Origin: PKWO01 sp036561005
GTDB taxonomy: Bacteria; Pseudomonadota; Gammaproteobacteria; Burkholderiales; Burkholderiaceae_D
NCBI GenBank assembly: GCA_036561005.1
Contig: DATBQE010000089.1
Location: 19,816 to 83,815 of the forward strand
Reading direction: 5' to 3'
DNA length: 64,000 nt
Position numbers and translations under genes: made by a program. The notes under the pieces were generated by a model, which ran no database searches, was not told where the DNA came from, and saw only the letters and a program-made list of their open reading frames with translations. This document shows, piece after piece, positions 15,256 to 24,644 of this stretch (the first letter of the stretch is position 1; each line of letters starts with the position of its first letter).

Positions 15256-16487
15256 CAGACGACCGAGCCCAATTTGAAGATAGGCAGATACATCGCCACC
15301 ACCAGGCCACCGATCAGGACGCCGAGAATCACCATGATCATCGGTTCCATCAGGGAGGACAGTGATTCGACCGCATCGTCGACTTCTGCTTCGTAAAAGT
15401 CGGCGACCTTGCCGAGCATGGAATCGAGTGCGCCTGATTCTTCACCGATTGCCACCATTTGCGTCACCATGCTGGGAAACAGATTCACGTTCTGCATGGC
15501 AGACGTGAGACTGGTGCCGGTACTGACTTCTGTTTGAATCTTGCGCGTGGCGTCGAAGAAGACGAAATTGCCTGCAGCGCCGCCGACCGAATCGAGGGAC
15601 TCAACCAGAGGCACACCTGCCGCGAACATTGTTGCCAGCGTACGCGTCCAGCGGGCCACGGTCGCTTTCATGATCACATCGCCAAATACGGGGATTTTCA
15701 GCAGTATGCGATCCATTGTGCGCTGCATTTTCTCGGAACGTTTCCAGGTCTGGAAGAAGAAATACAGGCCGCCGCCGACGCTGCCGAAGATTGCCCACCA
15801 CCATTTGACAAAGAAATCGGAGATATTCATCACCAGCACCGTCGGGGCCGGCAAATCGGCGCCGAAACTGGTGAAAACGCTCTTGAACGCCGGTACCACC
15901 CAGATCATGATCACGGCGGTCACGATGAAGGCGACAGCGAGAATGGACACCGGGTAAAACAGGGCCGATTTGATCTTGCCCTTGATGGCGATGGTTTTTT
16001 CCTTGTAGATCGCCAAGCGGGTCAACAAGTCTTCCAGAATACCGGCTTGCTCGCCGGCGCCGACCAGGTTGCAAAACAGCGCGTCGAAGTACAGTGGGAA
16101 CTTGCGAAACGCCTGGTTCAGACTGGTACCGGTTTCCACATCGGAGCGGATATCCGTAATCAGCTTGGCCACAGAGGGATTGGAATGGCCCTTGGCGACA
16201 ATTTCAAACGATTGCAGCAAAGGCACACCGGCCTTCATCATCGTGGCCAATTGGCGCGTGAAGAGGGTGATATCTTTCTCGGTGATTTTCTTGCCGCTGG
16301 AATAGGATTTTTTCTTGACCTTGCCCACCAGGATGCCTTGGCGGCGCAAAGTCGCACTGACGATGGCTTCGCCGCCGGCACGCATCTCGCCCTTGACGGT
16401 CTTGCCTGACTTGTCTTTCCCTTCCCAGGCGTATACCGATTCCTTGACCCCGCTTCCGGTCGTGAGTTTGCCCGCTGCCGTTGCCAT
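15255..16487 (-). CDS. pilC: Type IV pilus inner-membrane platform protein PilC
   Basis: Polytopic platform protein of the pilus assembly machine, the partner of the PilB ATPase. The 410 residues contain two homologous type II secretion F domains. The first starts ITLFTRQLATMMKAGVPLLQ at about 73 and the second RWTRTLATMFAAGVPLVESL near 280. Three membrane helices are visible (SILAVAFIVTAVIMIWVVP; WWAIFGSVGGGLYFFF; MEPMIMVILGVLIGGLVVAM). AAAGGA-like spacing upstream of the ATG (AAAGGA) gives a good ribosome site, 15 nt after the pilB stop. Confidence 0.97.
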   Translation of the reverse strand: MATAAGKLTTGSGVKESVYAWEGKDKSGKTVKGEMRAGGEAIVSATLRRQGILVGKVKKKSYSSGKKITEKDITLFTRQLATMMKAGVPLLQSFEIVAKGHSNPSVAKLITDIRSDVETGTSLNQAFRKFPLYFDALFCNLVGAGEQAGILEDLLTRLAIYKEKTIAIKGKIKSALFYPVSILAVAFIVTAVIMIWVVPAFKSVFTSFGADLPAPTVLVMNISDFFVKWWWAIFGSVGGGLYFFFQTWKRSEKMQRTMDRILLKIPVFGDVIMKATVARWTRTLATMFAAGVPLVESLDSVGGAAGNFVFFDATRKIQTEVSTGTSLTSAMQNVNLFPSMVTQMVAIGEESGALDSMLGKVADFYEAEVDDAVESLSSLMEPMIMVILGVLIGGLVVAMYLPIFKLGSVV

Positions 16488-16502
16488 GTTTGCGTCCTTT
16501 GA

Positions 16503-18236
16503 TTATTCGTTGGTACAGCCAAGAACTTCTTCCAGGCTGGTCAGCCCCAGTTTTACTTTCACCAATCCGGATTCGCGCAGCGAATTAACGCCGTCCAGCC
16601 TCGCTTGCTGCTCGATTTCCAGCGAGGTGCCGTGCGCAAGGATGATGCGCTCGATGTTTTCAGTGATCGGCATGATCTGATAAATGCCGACCCGCCCTTT
16701 GTAACCGCTGCCGCTACACCGCTCGCAGCCAACTGCCTTGTAGGGCAGCCAGGTTCCATCGAGGTCTTCTTCCTTGAAGCCCGCTTCTATCAGAGTCTCG
16801 TCGGGAATGACGGTCGTCTGCTTGCAAGTGCAGAGGCGGCGCGCCAGGCGCTGCGCGGTAATCAGGATGACCGACGATGCGATATTGAACGGCGCGACGC
16901 CCATGTTCATCAAACGGGTCAAGGTACCGGGGGCGTCGTTCGTGTGCAGCGTCGAGAAAACCATGTGGCCGGTTTGTGCCGCCTTGATGGCAATGTCGGC
17001 AGTTTCCAGGTCGCGAATTTCACCGACCATGATGATATCCGGATCCTGCCGCAGAAACGCCTTCAGTGCCACCGGGAAGGTCAAACCGGCACGGTCGTTG
17101 ATGTTGACCTGATTGACGCCGGGCAGGTTGATTTCGGCCGGGTCTTCGGCCGTCGAAATATTGATGCCCGGTTTGTTCAGAATATTGAGGCAGGTGTAGA
17201 GCGACACGGTCTTGCCCGAGCCGGTTGGCCCGGTCACGAGCACCATGCCATAGGGGCGTTCGATCGCCGCCATCAAGGTATCGCGTTGATCGGGGTCGTA
17301 GCCGAGCGATTCGATGCCCATCTGCGCCTGCGTCGCGTCGAGAATACGCATGACGATCTTTTCGCCGAACAGCGTGGGCAGCGTGCTGACGCGAAAATCG
17401 ATGGATTTGGTCTTCGACATGACCAGTTTCATCCGGCCGTCTTGCGGCACGCGCTTTTCCGAGATGTCGAGTTTCGAGATCACCTTGATGCGCGAGGCGA
17501 GCTTTTCCTTGATGGCCAAAGGCGGCTGCGCCACTTCACGCAGGACACCGTCGACGCGGAAACGGATGCGGTAGTACTTCTCGAACGGTTCGAAGTGCAA
17601 GTCCGACGCACCGGCATTGATCGCGTCAGTGAGAATTTTTTGCAGGAACTTGACGACCGGCGCATCGTCGATATCGGCGGCTGCGCCGGCGGCAGCGTCG
17701 GTGCCGGACGACATGTCCGTATCGGCGAAATCGATATCGAGATCGTCGCCGATCAGCTCGTTAAGGTTTTGCTCCGCAGACTGGCCCTGCTTTTCGATCA
17801 GTTGCAGCAACGCGGCGTGCTCGACAATGACCGGTTCAACCATCAATTCCGTCTGGAATTTGATTTGGTCAAGCGCCTGGGTATTGGTCGGGTCGGAAAT
17901 GGCAACCGAGACCTTGTTGCCTCGCTTGGCCAGCGCGATGACGTGCTGCGATTGCATCAGCTTGGCGTCAATGATCTTTTCCGGCGCGAAACTGATGTTG
18001 AACGAAGAGAAGTCGAGAATCGGGTAGCCGAAAGTTTCCGAGCAAAAGGTGGCCAGTGAGCGACCGTCTATCGTTCCGCTTTGCAATAGCGCGTCGATGA
18101 AGGGTGTTTTGTCGGTCGCCGCCTTCTTGGTCAGCGTCTCAACCTGTTGCGCCGACAGGCGTCCCGCCTGCAACAGGGCGCGCGCCAGCCCCGACATCGC
18201 GGCGTTCGAAGGGGAGTTGGGAAGGACAGCAGCCAT
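16503..18236 (-). CDS. pilB: Type IV pilus assembly ATPase PilB
   Basis: Hexameric ATPase powering pilus extension. The 577 residues include the N-terminal MshEN-like segment (about 30-150) and an acidic spacer DDLDIDFADTDMSSGTD. Walker A is GPTGSGKT at 336-343. The Asp box and Walker B are FLRQDPDIIMVGEIRD and the His box is QTGHMVFSTLHTNDA. The zinc tetracysteine is CTC...CERC near the C-terminus. All catalytic motifs look intact. No strong ribosome site is seen before the ATG. The retraction ATPase PilT is not in this window. Confidence 0.97.
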   Translation of the reverse strand: MAAVLPNSPSNAAMSGLARALLQAGRLSAQQVETLTKKAATDKTPFIDALLQSGTIDGRSLATFCSETFGYPILDFSSFNISFAPEKIIDAKLMQSQHVIALAKRGNKVSVAISDPTNTQALDQIKFQTELMVEPVIVEHAALLQLIEKQGQSAEQNLNELIGDDLDIDFADTDMSSGTDAAAGAAADIDDAPVVKFLQKILTDAINAGASDLHFEPFEKYYRIRFRVDGVLREVAQPPLAIKEKLASRIKVISKLDISEKRVPQDGRMKLVMSKTKSIDFRVSTLPTLFGEKIVMRILDATQAQMGIESLGYDPDQRDTLMAAIERPYGMVLVTGPTGSGKTVSLYTCLNILNKPGINISTAEDPAEINLPGVNQVNINDRAGLTFPVALKAFLRQDPDIIMVGEIRDLETADIAIKAAQTGHMVFSTLHTNDAPGTLTRLMNMGVAPFNIASSVILITAQRLARRLCTCKQTTVIPDETLIEAGFKEEDLDGTWLPYKAVGCERCSGSGYKGRVGIYQIMPITENIERIILAHGTSLEIEQQARLDGVNSLRESGLVKVKLGLTSLEEVLGCTNE

Positions 18237-18437
18237 ATTTTTGCGTCAGTAATGTTGCCTGAAACATCCAAGTAGCTTTAGATGATGCCTATAGGCACCT
18301 GATTTGTAAAGATATTCTGCCCCGGCGAGGGCAATATTTAACAAAATTAGCCACGTTCGAATTGGTCCAGTGACCTCTATGCCTTGTGGCGACGGTTTTT
18401 GGCGGGTGTCGTTTGACCGATTCGCCTTGTTTTTGCG

Positions 18438-19739
18438 CTAATTGCCCTGCGTTGTGCGGCGTGCCATGTTCCTGTTGATCAATTTTACAACTTTGATGGA
18501 CTGATGTTGTACCTGCACGATTTCGATGACGCAGCCGGCAATTTTCAGACTTACGCTGGCGTCGGGGATGTCTTGCAGGTATTCCAGCAGCATGCCGTTG
18601 AGGGTCTTTGGGCCATCGAGGGGGAAACTCAGCCCCAGCCGCTTATTGATGTCACGCAGGGTTGCGCTACCTTCGAGCAGGCATTCCCCATGGCTATCCC
18701 AATTGAGGGTGTCGGCGCGCGCTGCCCCCGGCATTGACGTTGTGAATTCACCGATCATTTCTTCAATGATGTCTTCAAGCGTCACCAAACCCTGCACTTC
18801 GCCATATTCGTCGACAATGATGCCGAGGCGCTCGTGGTTTTCCTGAAAATATTGCAATTGAGTGAAGACGTCGGTGTCTTCCGGCACGAAGTAGGGCGCT
18901 GTCAACAATTCGCGGAAATGCTCAACCGTCAGGTCTTCCTGCTGATTGAGCAGGGCCATCGCCTTGCGCACATGCAAAATGCCGACGATGCGGTTGATTT
19001 CGCCTTCGTACACCGGCAATTTGTTGTGATAACAGGTGGTCAACTGGTGCTTGATTTCGTCGACCGGCACGGATAGATTCAATGCTTCGACTTGCGCGCG
19101 CGGCGTCATCACATCTTCGACCGAAATCTTTTCCAGATCGAACAGATTGAGCAAGATGCTTTTGTGTTTTTTCGGAATGAAATTGCCGCCTTCGAGCACC
19201 ATGGAGCGCAGCTCTTCCGGCGACAGCCGATGATCGCGTGCCGAGCTTCCGGTTTTGATGCGGAGAATTCTCAGGAACCCGGAAACAAGCAGATTGACGA
19301 TCCAGATGATCGGTTTGGCGACCGTCATCAAGGGCTTGAGCACCAGGCTGGTTGGCAGGGCAATGCGTTCGGGGTAAGTTGCGCCGATAATTTTCGGGCC
19401 GATTTCGGCAAAGACAATCAGGACAAACGCGACAGCTGCGGTGGCTAAGGTAATGACGCGCTCGTTGTTGCCGAAAGTCCAGATTGCCAGCGCGGTAACG
19501 AGTGCTGTGGCCAAAGCGTTGATCAGCGTGTTGGCGATCAATACCAGCGAGAGTACTTTATCCGTTCGGTCAAGCAGCCAAAGCGTGGTCGCTGCGCGTT
19601 TGCTGCCGCGCTTTGCGAGATGCCGCAATCGGTGCCGGTTGGCAGCCATCAGTGCCGTTTCCGCCATGGCGAAGAAGGCCGACAACAGGATCAGGACCGG
19701 AAGGGCGAGCAGTTGCACCCATAGAGGAACGGCGTCCAT
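18438..19739 (-). CDS. CorC/HlyC-family protein with DUF21 and CBS domains
   Basis: Integral membrane protein of 433 residues. An N-terminal CNNM/DUF21 domain has about four hydrophobic helices (LLALPVLILLSAFFAMAETA and others to about 150). A CBS pair follows, starting near VEDVMTPRAQVEALN (about 208) and including GIIVDEYGEVQGLVTLEDI. A C-terminal transporter-associated domain covers about 345-420. The family is linked to magnesium/cobalt efflux; the haemolysin name is historical. Substrate and direction of transport cannot be inferred here. It lies downstream of the tRNA-Pro and upstream of pilB on the same strand, with a 201-bp gap before pilB in which I see no gene. Confidence 0.9.
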   Translation of the reverse strand: MDAVPLWVQLLALPVLILLSAFFAMAETALMAANRHRLRHLAKRGSKRAATTLWLLDRTDKVLSLVLIANTLINALATALVTALAIWTFGNNERVITLATAAVAFVLIVFAEIGPKIIGATYPERIALPTSLVLKPLMTVAKPIIWIVNLLVSGFLRILRIKTGSSARDHRLSPEELRSMVLEGGNFIPKKHKSILLNLFDLEKISVEDVMTPRAQVEALNLSVPVDEIKHQLTTCYHNKLPVYEGEINRIVGILHVRKAMALLNQQEDLTVEHFRELLTAPYFVPEDTDVFTQLQYFQENHERLGIIVDEYGEVQGLVTLEDIIEEMIGEFTTSMPGAARADTLNWDSHGECLLEGSATLRDINKRLGLSFPLDGPKTLNGMLLEYLQDIPDASVSLKIAGCVIEIVQVQHQSIKVVKLINRNMARRTTQGN

Positions 19740-19972
19740 AGGTTACCCCATGGTCGAGGTTAAGCGCGCCAACGGGGGGCGCACGCAGTGTGATTCCATG
19801 CTTTGGCGCGTTGGCCGCAGAAACGTCTGAACGAATTGGGTGGCACGCTTCATGAAAAGAGCGGCGGTGGTAGCGACAGGAAGCAATTTCGGAGCATTAG
19901 GCAGGATGGCAAGATTTCAAAACATTGATTGAACACCAGACAATTTTCCTTCCATGCCGGAAGTGAAATGCC

Positions 19973-20049
19973 TGGTCGGGGTGAGAGGATTCGAACCTCC
20001 GGCCTCTACGTCCCGAACGTAGCGCTCTACCAGGCTAAGCTACACCCCG
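19973..20049 (-). tRNA. tRNA-Pro, anticodon CGG
   Basis: 77-nt cloverleaf on the minus strand. The acceptor CGGGGTG pairs with CACCCCG and is followed by A and an encoded CCA. The anticodon stem CTACG/CGTAG encloses loop TTCGGGA, giving anticodon CGG, which reads CCG proline codons. The T arm has GGTTCGAAT. It lies alone between ispB and the CorC-type gene. Confidence 0.96.
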
Positions 20050-20080
20050 ATGCCTCTTCGACGGTGGTTTGATGCAATCT

Positions 20081-21067
20081 TCAATGGTTACGATCAACCG
20101 CGAAAGCGCATAATTTTAGCAAAGAATCCTTGAAATGGCTATTTGGCAGCGACGCAATCGAATCAGCCGCGCGGCGGGCGGCCTGTTCCGCCTGCATCTT
20201 TGTATAGTCCAGGGCGCCGCATTCGGTAATTGCAGCGAGGATGTCGTTGAAATGCGTCTCGTCGCCGTTTTCGATGCAAGTGCGGACCAGTTGCCGCTGT
20301 TCAGGTGTGCCATGCTGCATCAGATAGATCAGCGGCAGGGTTGGTTTGCCTTCGCGCAAGTCGTCGCCAACGTTTTTGCCGATGTCGGACGCTACACCGG
20401 AATAGTCGAGCACATCGTCGACCAGCTGGAATGCCGTTCCGAGCGAGCGACCGTATTCCGCGCAGGCTTCGATTTCTGCCTCGCCTGCCCCGCCAACCAG
20501 CGCGCCGAGCGCTGCGGCAGCCTCGAACAACTTGGCCGTTTTCGAGCGTATCACCTGCAAGTAACGCGCTTCGGTGACATCCGGATCGTGCATGTTCAAT
20601 AATTGAAGGACTTCACCCTCGGCAATGACATTCGTGGCGTCCGCCAGAATACGCATGACGCGCATGTCGCCTATGGAAACCATCATCTGAAAGGCGCGTG
20701 AATAAACGAAATCGCCAACCAGCACGGAGGCCGCGTTGCCGAACAAGGCATTGGCAGTCTGCCGGCCGCGCCGCAGGGAGGATTCGTCTACCACGTCATC
20801 GTGCAACAGCGTCGCGGTATGGATGAATTCAATCACAGCGGCGAGAATATGGTGATGCTCGCCCTCATAGCCGCAGGCGTTGGCCGTCAACAAGACCAGC
20901 ACCGGACGAATGCGCTTGCCGCCGGCACTGATAATGTATTCGGCAATCTGGCTGACGAGCGGCACCTCAGAGTGCAATTCCTTGCGGATCACCGCATTGA
21001 CTGCCTCCATGTCGCCGGCGATGGATTCAATGATCGTGTTTTGATTGGGGGGGGCTGCTGCGGACAT
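20081..21067 (-). CDS. ispB: Long-chain polyprenyl diphosphate synthase (octaprenyl type)
   Basis: Trans-prenyltransferase making the ubiquinone side chain from farnesyl diphosphate and IPP. The 328 residues carry the first aspartate-rich motif DDVVD at 90-94 and the second, LVDDVLDYSG, near 216. GGKRIRP is near the N-terminus, typical of the octaprenyl enzymes upstream of rplU in proteobacteria. Small residues before the first motif are consistent with a long product, but exact chain length (C40 is expected in betaproteobacteria) is inference. The gene is divergent from rplU. Confidence 0.95.
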   Translation of the reverse strand: MSAAAPPNQNTIIESIAGDMEAVNAVIRKELHSEVPLVSQIAEYIISAGGKRIRPVLVLLTANACGYEGEHHHILAAVIEFIHTATLLHDDVVDESSLRRGRQTANALFGNAASVLVGDFVYSRAFQMMVSIGDMRVMRILADATNVIAEGEVLQLLNMHDPDVTEARYLQVIRSKTAKLFEAAAALGALVGGAGEAEIEACAEYGRSLGTAFQLVDDVLDYSGVASDIGKNVGDDLREGKPTLPLIYLMQHGTPEQRQLVRTCIENGDETHFNDILAAITECGALDYTKMQAEQAARRAADSIASLPNSHFKDSLLKLCAFAVDRNH

Positions 21068-21133
21068 TAGGACCTGTTAACGTTCAATTTGGGAGTGCAA
21101 GGTTGCTGTATGCGTTTGCCACCAATGGCGGGG

Positions 21134-21161
21134 ATTATACGACGACCGGCAGATTTGGCAG
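21134..21161 (-). promoter_or_regulatory. Sigma-70-type promoter for ispB
   Basis: On the minus strand CTGCCA, a 16-bp spacer and a perfect TATAAT (21139-21134) lie about 65 nt before the ispB start. The rest of the 395-bp ispB-rplU gap holds the rplU promoter and leader; I see no additional gene. Confidence 0.55.
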
Positions 21162-21326
21162 GGATTGGGGTTAATTTGTTGTTTTATTTATATGTATTTT
21201 GACTTGTGGGGCAAGGCACCTTGTCTGTATGGTGAATTTATCATTCCGGGGTGCAAGATTTGTGGCATGAATGATATTGATCGATCACGTTTCTGAGGGT
21301 TTTTCGTTCCCGAGTCAACAGTTGCT

Positions 21327-21355
21327 TTGACCGAAAAGCTAAGTCTATGTATAAT
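21327..21355 (+). promoter_or_regulatory. Strong sigma-70 promoter for rplU-rpmA
   Basis: TTGACC (21327-21332), exactly 17 bp, then TATAAT (21350-21355). The predicted start near 21362 leaves a leader of about 100 nt before rplU, room for autoregulatory structure. Confidence 0.85.
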
Positions 21356-21462
21356 TTGAGGTTTTCCCGATTCGCCTTGGCATATTCGTCGTGAACATCC
21401 AGACGGGTTTCCCGGTCGGCTCGGCAAGAAAAAGTCCCTTAAATTCATTGATGAGGTTTCAC

Positions 21463-21774
21463 ATGTACGCGGTCATAAAAACCGGAGGCAAGCAGTATAA
21501 AGTTGTCGCTGGCGAAAAATTCAAAGTAGAACAGATACCGGCAGACATTGGATCCGAAATCACCTTAGATCAAGTACTCGCAGTGGGTGCTGGTGACACT
21601 ATTAAGTTTGGTGCGCCACTGGTTGAAGGTGCCTCGGTTCTGGCTACGGTTGTCTCCCATGGTCGTCACGATAAGGTCAAGATTTTCAAGATGCGCCGTC
21701 GTAAGCATTACCAGAAGCACCAAGGCCATCGCCAAAATTACACCGAATTGCAAATCGTATCGATCAACGGCTAA
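21463..21774 (+). CDS. rplU: Large ribosomal subunit protein bL21
   Basis: 23S rRNA-binding protein of the 50S subunit, 103 residues, exactly the usual length. It begins MYAVIKTGGKQYKV and ends with the basic HYQKHQGHRQNYTELQIVSING typical of bL21. I chose the ATG at 21463, preceded by GATGAGG, over an in-frame ATG 72 nt upstream that would add a non-homologous extension. It heads the conserved rplU-rpmA-obgE order. Confidence 0.98.
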   Translation: MYAVIKTGGKQYKVVAGEKFKVEQIPADIGSEITLDQVLAVGAGDTIKFGAPLVEGASVLATVVSHGRHDKVKIFKMRRRKHYQKHQGHRQNYTELQIVSING

Positions 21775-21837
21775 TTTCGGCGCTGAGCTCGAAACCGAGC
21801 CGACAATCGAACTTTACCAGACACCAAGGAGTCTCAA

Positions 21838-22095
21838 ATGGCACACAAAAAAGGCGGCGGCACTACGCGCAACGGTCGTGATTCAGAATCGAAACGACTG
21901 GGAGTAAAAGTTTACGGCGGCCAGGTTATCAACGCCGGCGGCATCATCATTCGTCAACGCGGCACCAAGGTACACCCGGGCGAAAACGTCGGCATGGGCA
22001 AGGACCACACCCTGTTCGCGCTGATCGATGGCAAAGTCAAATTCCAGATCAAGGGCGCTGCACAGCATCAATATGCTGTTGTCATCCCTGCTTGA
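21838..22095 (+). CDS. rpmA: Large ribosomal subunit protein bL27
   Basis: 50S protein whose N-terminal tail reaches the peptidyl transferase centre. The 85 residues begin MAHKKGGGTTRNGRDSESKR, so the mature tail is encoded directly and no N-terminal cleavage peptide (as in Firmicutes) is present. GTKVHPGENVGMGKDHTLFA is the family core. It follows rplU by 63 nt and is followed by an intrinsic terminator. Confidence 0.98.
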   Translation: MAHKKGGGTTRNGRDSESKRLGVKVYGGQVINAGGIIIRQRGTKVHPGENVGMGKDHTLFALIDGKVKFQIKGAAQHQYAVVIPA

Positions 22096-22130
22096 ATTTA
22101 AAGTATAGGGCGCAAGCCTGCAGGTAATAG

Positions 22131-22160
22131 AAAGGCTCTGCCGTCGGTGGAGCCTTTTTT
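22131..22160 (+). terminator. Intrinsic terminator after rpmA
   Basis: AAAGGCTC pairs with GAGCCTTT around an inner loop and runs into TTTTTT. It separates the ribosomal protein genes from obgE, which starts 100 nt downstream. Confidence 0.8.
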
Positions 22161-22260
22161 GATTCTGTTGCACAATGATCCTGGTTCGATTGATGCCTGT
22201 CACAATCGATTTTGCCAGTTTCATTTTGCAACAGCCTCATTGTTTTCAAGGCGGTAAAAA

Positions 22261-23367
22261 ATGAAGTTCATTGACGAAGCGAAGATTGAAGTGATTGCCG
22301 GCGACGGCGGGAACGGCTGCGCTTCCTTTTGCCGGGAAAAATTTCGCCCTTTCGGCGGGCCGGACGGCGGCGATGGCGGGAAAGGCGGCAGCATATGGGC
22401 CGTAGCGGACCGTAACATCAACACGCTGGTCGATTACCGCTTTTCCAAGTTGCACAAGGCCAGGAATGGCGAAAACGGGCGCGGCGCCGATTGCTACGGC
22501 AAAGGCGCCGACGACATCATGCTGCGCATGCCTGTCGGCACGCTGATCATCGACAGCATCGACGGTGAAATCATCGCGGACATGACCGAACATGGCCAGA
22601 CTGCACTCTTGGCCAAAGGCGGCGAGGGCGGATGGGGCAACATTCATTTCAAGTCCTCCACCAACCGCGCACCGCGGCAAAAGACCGATGGCAAGGAAGG
22701 CGAGCGGCGCGAACTGCGTCTGGAGCTGAAAGTGCTGGCCGACGTCGGCTTGCTCGGCATGCCCAATGCGGGCAAGTCGACCTTCATCTCGGCCGTTTCC
22801 AACGCCAGGCCGAAGATTGCCGATTATCCGTTTACCACTCTGCACCCCAATCTGGGCGTTGTGCGCGTGAGCCATGAAAAGAGCTTTGTGATCGCCGATA
22901 TCCCGGGGCTGATTGAGGGCGCCGCCGACGGTGCGGGTTTGGGCATCCAGTTCCTGCGCCACCTGCAGCGCACGCGTCTGCTGCTCCATATCGTCGATCT
23001 GGCGCCGTTCGACAATGTCGACCCGGTCAAGGAAGCCAAGGCCATCATCAAGGAATTGAAGAAATACGACGAAGCCCTGTTCGACAAGCCGCGCTGGCTG
23101 GTGTTGAACAAGCTCGACATGGTACCCGAGGAAGAACGCAAGAAACGCGTCAAGGACTTCGTCAAGCGTTTCGGCTGGAAAGGTCCGGTGTTTGAAATAT
23201 CCGCACTGACGCGCGAAGGCTGCGAAGATCTGGTGGTCGAGATTTATAATTATCTCGCCGAACAACGCCAGGCCGAAGACCGTGCCGGTGAAACGCAAAT
23301 GGTGGAAGAAGCGCGCGCCATCGTGTCGATCGAATCCGACGATCCGCGCTTCAAGGTGATGGACTAG
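22261..23367 (+). CDS. obgE: Obg-family GTPase (ObgE/CgtA)
   Basis: Essential GTPase involved in 50S assembly and stress signalling. The 368 residues comprise the glycine-rich Obg fold at about 1-158 (repeated GDGG, GGPDGGDGGKGG) and a Ras-like G domain from about 160. G1 is GMPNAGKST at 167-175, G3 is DIPGLIEGA, and G4 is NKLDM. The variable C-terminal tail is short and acidic-to-mixed, which is common in betaproteobacteria. It is separated from rpmA by a terminator, so it probably has its own promoter or relies on read-through. Confidence 0.98.
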   Translation: MKFIDEAKIEVIAGDGGNGCASFCREKFRPFGGPDGGDGGKGGSIWAVADRNINTLVDYRFSKLHKARNGENGRGADCYGKGADDIMLRMPVGTLIIDSIDGEIIADMTEHGQTALLAKGGEGGWGNIHFKSSTNRAPRQKTDGKEGERRELRLELKVLADVGLLGMPNAGKSTFISAVSNARPKIADYPFTTLHPNLGVVRVSHEKSFVIADIPGLIEGAADGAGLGIQFLRHLQRTRLLLHIVDLAPFDNVDPVKEAKAIIKELKKYDEALFDKPRWLVLNKLDMVPEEERKKRVKDFVKRFGWKGPVFEISALTREGCEDLVVEIYNYLAEQRQAEDRAGETQMVEEARAIVSIESDDPRFKVMD

Positions 23368-23518
23368 CCTTACCCAGGCTCGCCAGACTGCATTTAGCAA
23401 CAGCGCGACAACGTCTCGCGCTGCCCTCAACCGGAATTGAGCTTGCGCGGTGTCACATGATATCGCGTTCAATCAGGGCGCCCGTGGCTACGCCCTTGTC
23501 CCGTCTAATGAGGTGGTT

Positions 23519-24637
23519 TTGAAGTCAGTTATCGAAAAGTCGAAGCGCCTGGTCGTCAAGGTCGGCTCGTCTCTGGTTACCAACGACGGCAAGGGGCTCG
23601 ATCATGCCGCCATCGCCAAATGGGCGCAGCAGATTGCCCAATTGCGCCAATCGGGCAAGGAAGTGGTCCTGGTCAGTTCCGGCGCGATTGCCGAAGGCAT
23701 GCAGCGTCTTGGTTTCGACAAGCGGCCGACCGGCATCCATGAGCTACAGGCTTGCGCCGCAGTAGGCCAAATGGGCCTGGCGCAAATTTACGAAACCAGC
23801 TTTCGCGCGCATGCCATCGGCACTGCGCAGGTGTTGCTGACTCATGCCGACCTTGCCGATCGCGAGCGCTATCTCAATGCACGTTCGACTCTTTTCACTT
23901 TGCTGCGTCTGGGCGTCGTACCCATCATCAATGAAAATGACACGGTGGTCACCGATGAAATCAAGTTCGGCGACAACGACACCTTGGGCGCGCTGGTTGC
24001 CAACCTGCTGGAAGCGGATAGCTTGATCATTCTGACAGATCAGCGTGGCTTATATACCGCGGACCCGCGCAAGGATCCGGGCGCGCAATTCGTTCATGAG
24101 GCCAGGGCAGGAGAGCCGGAACTGGAAGCCATGGCTGGTGGTGCCGGGAGCGCTATCGGCCGCGGCGGTATGCTGACCAAGATACTTGCCGCCAAGCGCG
24201 CAGCCACATCCGGGGCACATACCGTCATTGCATGGGGCCGCGAAGAGCACGTGCTGACGCGCCTCGCACAAGGCGAAGCAATCGGCACCCAACTGACGGC
24301 GCAGACAGCGCAGTTGACTGCACGCAAGCAATGGATGGCCGATCATTTGCAGACAGCCGGGCAGGTTACGCTCGACGCGGGTGCGGTCAAGAAATTGAGT
24401 AACGAAGGGAAGTCGCTATTGCCGATCGGCGTGATCGCCGTTGGCGGTGAATTCGGGCGCGGCGACGTCATCACCTGCGTCGATGAATCCGGTCGCGCCA
24501 TCGCGCGCGGCATGACCAATTATGCAAGTTCGGAAGCGCGCCGCATCATGCGGCACCCGTCATCGGAGATTGCCGCCATTCTCGGTTTCGTCGAAGAACC
24601 CGAATTGATACATCGGGACAATATGGTGCTGGTGTAA
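23519..24637 (+). CDS. proB: Glutamate 5-kinase
   Basis: First enzyme of proline synthesis, phosphorylating the gamma-carboxylate of glutamate. An amino acid kinase domain begins RLVVKVGSSLVTNDGKGLD, includes SGAIAEGMQRLG and INENDTVVTDEIKFGDNDTLGA, and is followed by a C-terminal PUA domain (from about 275, LDAGAVKKLSNEGKSLLPIG). I chose the TTG at 23519 because it has GAGG 5 nt upstream and gives 372 residues, the usual length in this group. A GTG at 23513 or 23450 in the same frame is the alternative. proA is not adjacent. Confidence 0.93.
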   Translation: MKSVIEKSKRLVVKVGSSLVTNDGKGLDHAAIAKWAQQIAQLRQSGKEVVLVSSGAIAEGMQRLGFDKRPTGIHELQACAAVGQMGLAQIYETSFRAHAIGTAQVLLTHADLADRERYLNARSTLFTLLRLGVVPIINENDTVVTDEIKFGDNDTLGALVANLLEADSLIILTDQRGLYTADPRKDPGAQFVHEARAGEPELEAMAGGAGSAIGRGGMLTKILAAKRAATSGAHTVIAWGREEHVLTRLAQGEAIGTQLTAQTAQLTARKQWMADHLQTAGQVTLDAGAVKKLSNEGKSLLPIGVIAVGGEFGRGDVITCVDESGRAIARGMTNYASSEARRIMRHPSSEIAAILGFVEEPELIHRDNMVLV

Positions 24638-24644
24638 CCCTACG